From: Chitinophagales bacterium
GTDB lineage: Bacteria > Bacteroidota > Bacteroidia > Chitinophagales > Chitinophagaceae
Reading direction: 5' to 3'
Length of the DNA stretch: 64,000 bases
NCBI GenBank assembly: GCA_017303335.1
Contig: JAFLBK010000002.1
Coordinates: forward strand, 496,001-560,000
The notes under the pieces were generated by a model. It was not told the DNA's origin and did no database searches. It was given only the letters and a program-made list of their open reading frames with translations. How positions within the stretch are numbered: position 1 is the stretch's first letter; each line of letters opens with the position of its first letter. Positions 59,890 to 64,000 of this stretch are shown in pieces. A program made the position numbers and the translations under genes.

Positions 59890-60117
59890 ATGCAAAAATT
59901 AAAATTCGGGATACAGATATCGGCCCTGATACTGGCATTCCCACTGTGGTTCCTGGCCGAAATGAAACTGGCCGACCGCGACATGCAGAAAGAAATGCAA
60001 AAGAAGGAGATCATCGAAAAACAACAGACCCGCGACCAGGAATCCTCCGGGAAACTGGCTCCCGTTTCGGATGTATCGATGATCCCCGGTTCAACACAGG
60101 TAGTTGGTAACATTTAA
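59890..60117 (+). CDS. Small single-span membrane protein, 75 residues
   Basis: The product has one N-terminal span (FGIQISALILAFPLWFLAEM), then a charged helix (KLADRDMQKEMQKKEIIEKQQ) and a Ser/Pro-rich tail ending STQVVGNI. No family is recognised. It is the first gene behind a CAAYTCATNC promoter and ends 13 bases before the next gene. Confidence 0.65.
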   Translation: MQKLKFGIQISALILAFPLWFLAEMKLADRDMQKEMQKKEIIEKQQTRDQESSGKLAPVSDVSMIPGSTQVVGNI

Positions 60118-60130
60118 AAACGGTAAAGCC

Positions 60131-60979
60131 ATGCGTAAGAAAATACTGTCAACCCTGCTCATCCGCCTGCGGATCTGTATCGTCGCCTTCCTCCTGGTGC
60201 TCCTGAGCCTCTTCCTCTTCTCATTCACCGTGCAGAAGATGAAGAACGATTTCCTGAAACAACTCGGTATCAACCAGGCCACGGCCGACCAAAAGATCGG
60301 CAACAGTATCCTTGGCGGCTATCTCGATCATTATGGTATCCGCAACATGAAGAACATCCTGCTCAACGATCGCACAGCCGTGATCAATGAACTGGCAGCC
60401 TATGCCAAACAATACGTGCAGTCTGATGCCTTCAAAAAGGAATACGCCGCGTTGAAAGAGCGCAACAAACCCGAAGCCATGAAAGTGCCCGAAACCCCGG
60501 AAGAGATGCGGGCCAACCTGATCAGGTCGGCAAAAGAATTCGTGGCCGGCGCCGAGGATAATGTGAAGAAGGCCAATGCCCAAACCAAGAAGATCTTCGA
60601 GCAAACACTGGAACTGGCCAAAAAGAACCTGAAAGACGCCGAAGACCCGAACAACCAGATGATCCGCTCGTATACTAAAAACTACGAGGAAATGAAAAAG
60701 CTGATGAAGCAATCCTGGGACAACAGCATGAAGGACTGGGAAACCAAATACCCCGGCAATCACCTGCTCTACGTTAAAGTACGCCTGCAGGAATTCCTCG
60801 ACGCCACCGAAGGGATCGATTACAACGCCGCCACATTCGACAAGAACGATAAGAAATACTTTGTAAAGCCCGAGTACGAGCGTAAGGACAGCCGCTGGAA
60901 GATGGCTTTCCGCGCCGGCAAAGAAGCCGTGGAACCGGCCAGGGCCTTCGCCCGCCAATGGATCAGCGAGATCCATTGA
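60131..60979 (+). CDS. Membrane-anchored coiled-coil protein
   Basis: From ATG 60131 the protein has 282 residues (a TTG at 60104 would overlap the previous gene). One N-terminal span (IRLRICIVAFLLVLLSLFLFSF) is followed by long charged helices: VINELAAYAKQYVQSDAFKKEYAALKERNK and FVAGAEDNVKKANAQTKKIFEQTLELAKKNLKDAEDPNNQ are strong coiled-coil candidates. The C-terminus (EYERKDSRWKMAFRAGKEAVEPARAFARQWISEI) is amphipathic. No named family. It forms an operon with the small membrane protein and is part of the putative LytTR regulon. Confidence 0.7.
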   Translation: MRKKILSTLLIRLRICIVAFLLVLLSLFLFSFTVQKMKNDFLKQLGINQATADQKIGNSILGGYLDHYGIRNMKNILLNDRTAVINELAAYAKQYVQSDAFKKEYAALKERNKPEAMKVPETPEEMRANLIRSAKEFVAGAEDNVKKANAQTKKIFEQTLELAKKNLKDAEDPNNQMIRSYTKNYEEMKKLMKQSWDNSMKDWETKYPGNHLLYVKVRLQEFLDATEGIDYNAATFDKNDKKYFVKPEYERKDSRWKMAFRAGKEAVEPARAFARQWISEIH

Positions 60980-61026
60980 TCAACACAGACACCTGATGAA
61001 AACAAGCATACAGTTTTAGTTGAGAT

Positions 61027-61056
61027 AACCGGTTGGCCCTGCCGCCGGTTTTTTCT
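61027..61056 (+). terminator. Probable terminator after the coiled-coil membrane protein
   Basis: AACCGG pairs with CCGGTT over a GC-rich loop and is followed by TTTTTTCTTTT. Confidence 0.65.
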
Positions 61057-61126
61057 TTTGACGCCGGACCCATCACCTGTTACGACTTTATTATCCTGAC
61101 TATGATTTGCCATGCTGCCTTTCCTG

Positions 61127-61358
61127 GCACTCTGAGCGTTAGCGAAGAATCTCAATGAGGTTTATGGGCTCATGGATCATGGCAGATGGTTCATGGCGGA
61201 TGGATCACGCCACCTTTTTTGTCATTCTGAGCGTAAGCGAAGAATCTCAGTGAGGCTTATGGGTCCATGGATCATGGTGGATGGATCATGGCAGATGGAT
61301 CATGACGAATGGTTCACGCCACCTTTTTTGTTATTCTGAGCGTAAGCGAAGAATCTAA
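61127..61358. repeat. Three tandem copies of the CTGAGCGTAAGCGAAGAATCT repeat with CATGG-rich spacers
   Basis: Copies begin at about 61130, 61225 and 61334. Spacers contain TCATGGATCATGG and GATGGATCATG variants and end CACGCCACCTTTTTTGT. The core also occurs inverted at 8131-8153. With the terminator, this fills the 60980-61421 gap; I see no gene there. Confidence 0.75.
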
Positions 61359-61410
61359 GCAATATCCTATTCTTTATCAAACCACCTGATCACCGGAACC
61401 CCATTCCCTT

Positions 61411-61418
61411 TATTTTTG
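61411..61418 (+). promoter_or_regulatory. -7 box of the bestrophin gene
   Basis: TATTTTTG matches TAnnTTTG and ends 3 bases before the ATG at 61422, implying a leaderless or nearly leaderless mRNA. Confidence 0.6.
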
Positions 61419-61421
61419 CGT

Positions 61422-62306
61422 ATGATCAGTTACAACCCCAAGGATTGGTTCACATATATATTCCGCTTTCACAAGGCCGATACCTTCCGCAAACTGCTGC
61501 CGCTGGTGATCGGCATCGGCGCCTATACGGCTTTTATTTCCTATGGTGAAGTGAATTGGTGGAACATGGGCGGAAACCCCTATATCAAGAACCTGCCGGT
61601 GATGCACAGCCTGCTCGGCTTCGCGATATCCATGCTGCTGGTGTTCCGTACCAATACAGCCTATGACCGTTGGTGGGAGGGACGCAAACTCTGGGGCGCA
61701 CTGGTGAACAACAGCCGTAACCTGGCCATTAAAATGGCGGCGATTCTTCCCAAAGAAGATGAAACCAACCGGGCCTTTTTCCGCAAGATCATCCCGGCCT
61801 TTGCCTATGCGCTGCACAATCACCTGCGCCGGGAGAAAACAAGGATCGAGTTGTTTGAGGGAAACGACGCGGCGCACCTGGCCAATAAGATCGATACCGA
61901 CAAGCATATTCCCAACCAGGTTGCCGCTTTGATGCTGGACCAGGTGAACCAGCTTTACCGGGAAAAGAAACTCTCCGAATCGCAACTGCTCTTCATCAAT
62001 CCCGAACTCAGTTCCTTTACCGATATCTGCGGAGCCTGCGAACGCATCAAGAACACGCCGATCCCGTTTTCGTACAGCGTGTTCATCAAGAAATTCATTT
62101 TCTTCTACGTGATGACTCTTCCCTTCGGATTCGCTTTTACACTCGGGTATTTGTCGGTGCCCGTGGTGGCCTTCATCTTTTATGTGCTCGCCAGCCTCGA
62201 GATCATCGCCGAAGAGATCGAAGACCCCTTTGGCGGCGATGCCAACGACGTACCCACGGATAAATTATCAGCGAATATCCACAAGCATGTGGCGGAACTG
62301 ATCTGA
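61422..62306 (+). CDS. Bestrophin-family ion channel protein
   Basis: From ATG 61422 the protein has 294 residues (a TTG at 61416 lies in the -7 box). It shows the bacterial bestrophin/UPF0187 signature: HSLLGFAISMLLVFRTNTAYDRWWEGRKLWGALVNNSRNLAI and IAEEIEDPFGGDANDVPTDKLSANIHKHV. Homologues form pentameric channels for cations or anions. It is monocistronic. Confidence 0.94.
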   Translation: MISYNPKDWFTYIFRFHKADTFRKLLPLVIGIGAYTAFISYGEVNWWNMGGNPYIKNLPVMHSLLGFAISMLLVFRTNTAYDRWWEGRKLWGALVNNSRNLAIKMAAILPKEDETNRAFFRKIIPAFAYALHNHLRREKTRIELFEGNDAAHLANKIDTDKHIPNQVAALMLDQVNQLYREKKLSESQLLFINPELSSFTDICGACERIKNTPIPFSYSVFIKKFIFFYVMTLPFGFAFTLGYLSVPVVAFIFYVLASLEIIAEEIEDPFGGDANDVPTDKLSANIHKHVAELI

Positions 62307-62371
62307 GGACATGGTCTGACCCTTGGTCTGACCATGAAACGGAACAGCCATTCTTTTCGGAAACACATCCG

Positions 62372-62557
62372 TCAATCCTTTACCCCCAGCTTGGTAAGAA
62401 TATCCTCCATCAAACACCATTTTGTGATCGACGACTGCAGCAGGTTTGCGCCTACAAAGGCGGTAAGCCATAGCCAGTTGTGGTTAACGTATACACTCAG
62501 CGCCAGGCTGATGAGTACGAGTGAACCGGCCACGGCCCGGACAATTCTGTTTTTCAT
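62372..62557 (-). CDS. DUF2892 (YgaP-like) small membrane protein
   Basis: The 61-residue protein MKNRIVRAVAGSLVLISLALSVYV...WLTAFVGANLLQSSITKWCLMEDILTKLGVKD has two membrane spans and the family ending in which WC is followed by P-loop-like ILxKLG. DUF2892 proteins often accompany rhodanese or metal-efflux genes. It lies downstream of the PII-like gene and the RND pump, 2 bases from the former. Confidence 0.85.
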   Translation of the reverse strand: MKNRIVRAVAGSLVLISLALSVYVNHNWLWLTAFVGANLLQSSITKWCLMEDILTKLGVKD

Positions 62558-62559
62558 TG

Positions 62560-62865
62560 TTATATAATTTGATCGGGTTGCAAAACGGATACATGAATAC
62601 GGGAAACCGAATCCTGCTTTTCATTGAATGCATGGAAGGTGCTCAGCAATGAATCGACATGATTCAGGGGTGAGAACACCAGGAAGAGGACCGATTCGCT
62701 TTCCTGCATCGAAGAAGCGAACCAGTTCTCCCGTACTTCTTCGTGCGACAGGTCTTTGTAGCCTTTCACCGGGGCGTAGGAGAACGATTGCACACCCGCG
62801 TGTACGAGCATGCTTTTGACGTCTTTTTCAAATTCCCGGACGGCTGTTATCAATAAGAGTTTCAT
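62560..62865 (-). CDS. Small PII-like protein linked to RND efflux
   Basis: The 101-residue protein (MKLLLITAVREFEKDVKSMLVHAGVQSFSYAPVKGYKDLSHE ... SVLFLVFSPLNHVDSLLSTF) has the beta-alpha-beta pattern of PII-like/DUF3240 proteins, which are small trimeric sensors found with CusA/CzcA-type pumps. It follows the permease stop by 14 bases and overlaps nothing. It likely modulates or senses the pump's substrate; this is inferred from context. Confidence 0.7.
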   Translation of the reverse strand: MKLLLITAVREFEKDVKSMLVHAGVQSFSYAPVKGYKDLSHEEVRENWFASSMQESESVLFLVFSPLNHVDSLLSTFHAFNEKQDSVSRIHVSVLQPDQII

Positions 62866-62879
62866 GATCGGATGGTTTG

Positions 62880-64000
62880 TTATGATTGTATTGGTTGACT
62901 TGGTTCCTCCGTTGTTTCAACAGCCGGAACCGGTTTCTCCCATTTTTTCTTCTCTGTCATATAGTAAATAAGCGGAACCACGATCAGCGTGAGCAGGGTG
63001 GATACGATGGCGCCGAATACCAGCGATATCGCCAGCCCCTGGAAGATGGGATCGAAGAGTATGATCATCGCCCCGATCACCACGGCGCCGGTGGTAAGCA
63101 GGATGGGTGTGGTACGAACGGCGCCGGCATCAATGATCGCCTGCCGCAGCGGTACGCCTTCATTCAGCCTGATCTCGATGAAGTCGATGAGCAGTACCGA
63201 GTTCCGGACCATCACACCAGCCAACGCGATCATACCGATGAAGGAGGTGGCGGTAAAGAAGGCGCCCAGCAACCAGTGGCCCAGCACAATGCCCACCAGC
63301 GACAGCGGTATCGCGATCATCATCACGATCGGCGTTTTGAAATTCTGGAACCAGCCCACAATGAGCATGTAGATGATGATGATCACCACGGCGAAGGCGG
63401 CGCCCAGGTCGCGGAATACCTCCAGCGTGATCTGCCATTCGCCATCCCACTTGATGGTGAAATTGTGTTCGTCCGACGGTTGATTGGCGTAGAGCTCATT
63501 CACCGAATAGCCGGCAGGCAGTTTCAGTTCTTTGATCTTTTGATCCATGCCGAGTATGGCATAGGCCGGGCTCTCGAGTTTACCCGCCATGTCGGCCAGT
63601 ACATATACCACACGCTTCTGGTCTTTGCGGTAGATGCTGCGTTGCAAACTGTCTTCCTTCACCGTCACCAGGTCGCTAACCGGTACCATGCCCATCTGTC
63701 CCTTTACCCGCAGGCCGGTGATGTCGGGGATATTGCTCTTATCGGCATCATCCAGTTTTACCACCATGTTCACGGGTTGATAGGATTTCGCGTCGTACAG
63801 CATGGAGATCGGCTGTTCACTCATTACGTAGGCCAGGTTGCCAACGATCTGCCGGGGCGCCACACCGTTGAGCATGCTCTTCTCTTTATCGGCCACGATC
63901 CTGTATTCGGTCTGCGGCGCTTCCACCATCCAGTCCACATCCACCACATCGGTGGTATGTTTCAGTACGTTTTGCAGCTGGTCGGCGATCCGGATCTGTT
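62880..64000 (-). CDS. Efflux RND transporter permease, C-terminal part (gene continues past window end)
   Basis: About 373 residues are visible and the frame is open at base 64000. The text VLKHTTDVVDVDWMVEAPQTEYRIVADKEK is the porter domain, followed by the second set of spans (AVVIIIIYMLIVGWF, VMMIAIPLSLVGIVLGHWLLG, FTATSFIGMIALAGVMVRNSVLLIDFIE, LLTTGAVVIGAMIILFDPIF). This is an AcrB/CusA-like proton-driven pump; the substrate (drug or metal) cannot be set from this half. It heads the two small genes downstream. Confidence 0.92.
   Translation of the reverse strand, partial: QIRIADQLQNVLKHTTDVVDVDWMVEAPQTEYRIVADKEKSMLNGVAPRQIVGNLAYVMSEQPISMLYDAKSYQPVNMVVKLDDADKSNIPDITGLRVKGQMGMVPVSDLVTVKEDSLQRSIYRKDQKRVVYVLADMAGKLESPAYAILGMDQKIKELKLPAGYSVNELYANQPSDEHNFTIKWDGEWQITLEVFRDLGAAFAVVIIIIYMLIVGWFQNFKTPIVMMIAIPLSLVGIVLGHWLLGAFFTATSFIGMIALAGVMVRNSVLLIDFIEIRLNEGVPLRQAIIDAGAVRTTPILLTTGAVVIGAMIILFDPIFQGLAISLVFGAIVSTLLTLIVVPLIYYMTEKKKWEKPVPAVETTEEPSQPIQS

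Overview
The window is a contiguous chromosome segment from a member of the Bacteroidota, most likely family Chitinophagaceae. The evidence is a type IX secretion C-terminal sorting domain on the first protein, many SC-type lipoprotein signal peptides, Bacteroidota -7 boxes (TAnnTTTG) upstream of many genes, a split trpE/trpG operon, EF-G paralogue, Ala-Glu epimerase and DUF418 families typical of that group, and moderate GC. There is no phage, integrase, transposase or CRISPR array. Genes are densely packed and almost every stretch can be assigned.

Layout. 1-5.3 kb: the 3' end of a secreted FN3/PPC/T9SS protein, small lipoproteins and a BamA/TamA-like outer membrane barrel. 5.4-17.1 kb: MalQ with two starch-binding modules, dipeptide epimerase, DUF418 membrane protein, cysteine synthase, an S9 peptidase and small enzymes. 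17.1-25.3 kb: a complete tryptophan operon (trpL-trpE-trpG-trpD-trpC-trpF-GNAT-trpB-lipoprotein-trpA), headed by a transcription attenuator whose leader peptide has three consecutive Trp codons. trpA is fused in frame to a DUF559 endonuclease domain that sits between inverted copies of a palindromic repeat; another copy of that repeat lies inside trpE. 25.4-37.3 kb: thioredoxin-like protein, pdxJ, ahcY, an Lrp regulator, valS, a CPBP protease and an EF-G paralogue. 37.6-45.3 kb: GH18 lipoprotein, rnpB (RNase P RNA), S33 hydrolase, and a tightly overlapping cluster nudix-corA-dinB-dapF-nucleoside phosphorylase. 45.3-46.1 kb: tRNA-Cys followed by four tandem, palindrome-interrupted tRNA-Cys-like fragments, each followed by a terminator.

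46.1-61 kb is the most interesting part. It holds two LytS-type histidine kinases and a LytTR response regulator (one operon), a propeller histidine kinase with a degenerate ATPase domain, haem c proteins, a DUF1772 membrane protein, a Zn-metalloprotease, a GT1 glycosyltransferase with an S41 protease, and two small membrane proteins. Upstream of most transcription units in this island I find paired direct repeats, consensus CAAYTCATNC, spaced 20 or 21 bp. In five plus-strand promoters the proximal repeat starts exactly 42 bp before a TAnnTTTG-like box. This is the geometry expected of LytTR-family operators and suggests an undescribed local regulon that includes the regulator's own operon and the divergent propeller kinase.

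61-64 kb: a repeat-rich intergenic stretch, a bestrophin-family channel, and the 3' end of an RND efflux operon with a small PII-like protein and a DUF2892 protein. Several other small dispersed repeat families occur between genes and are listed separately.
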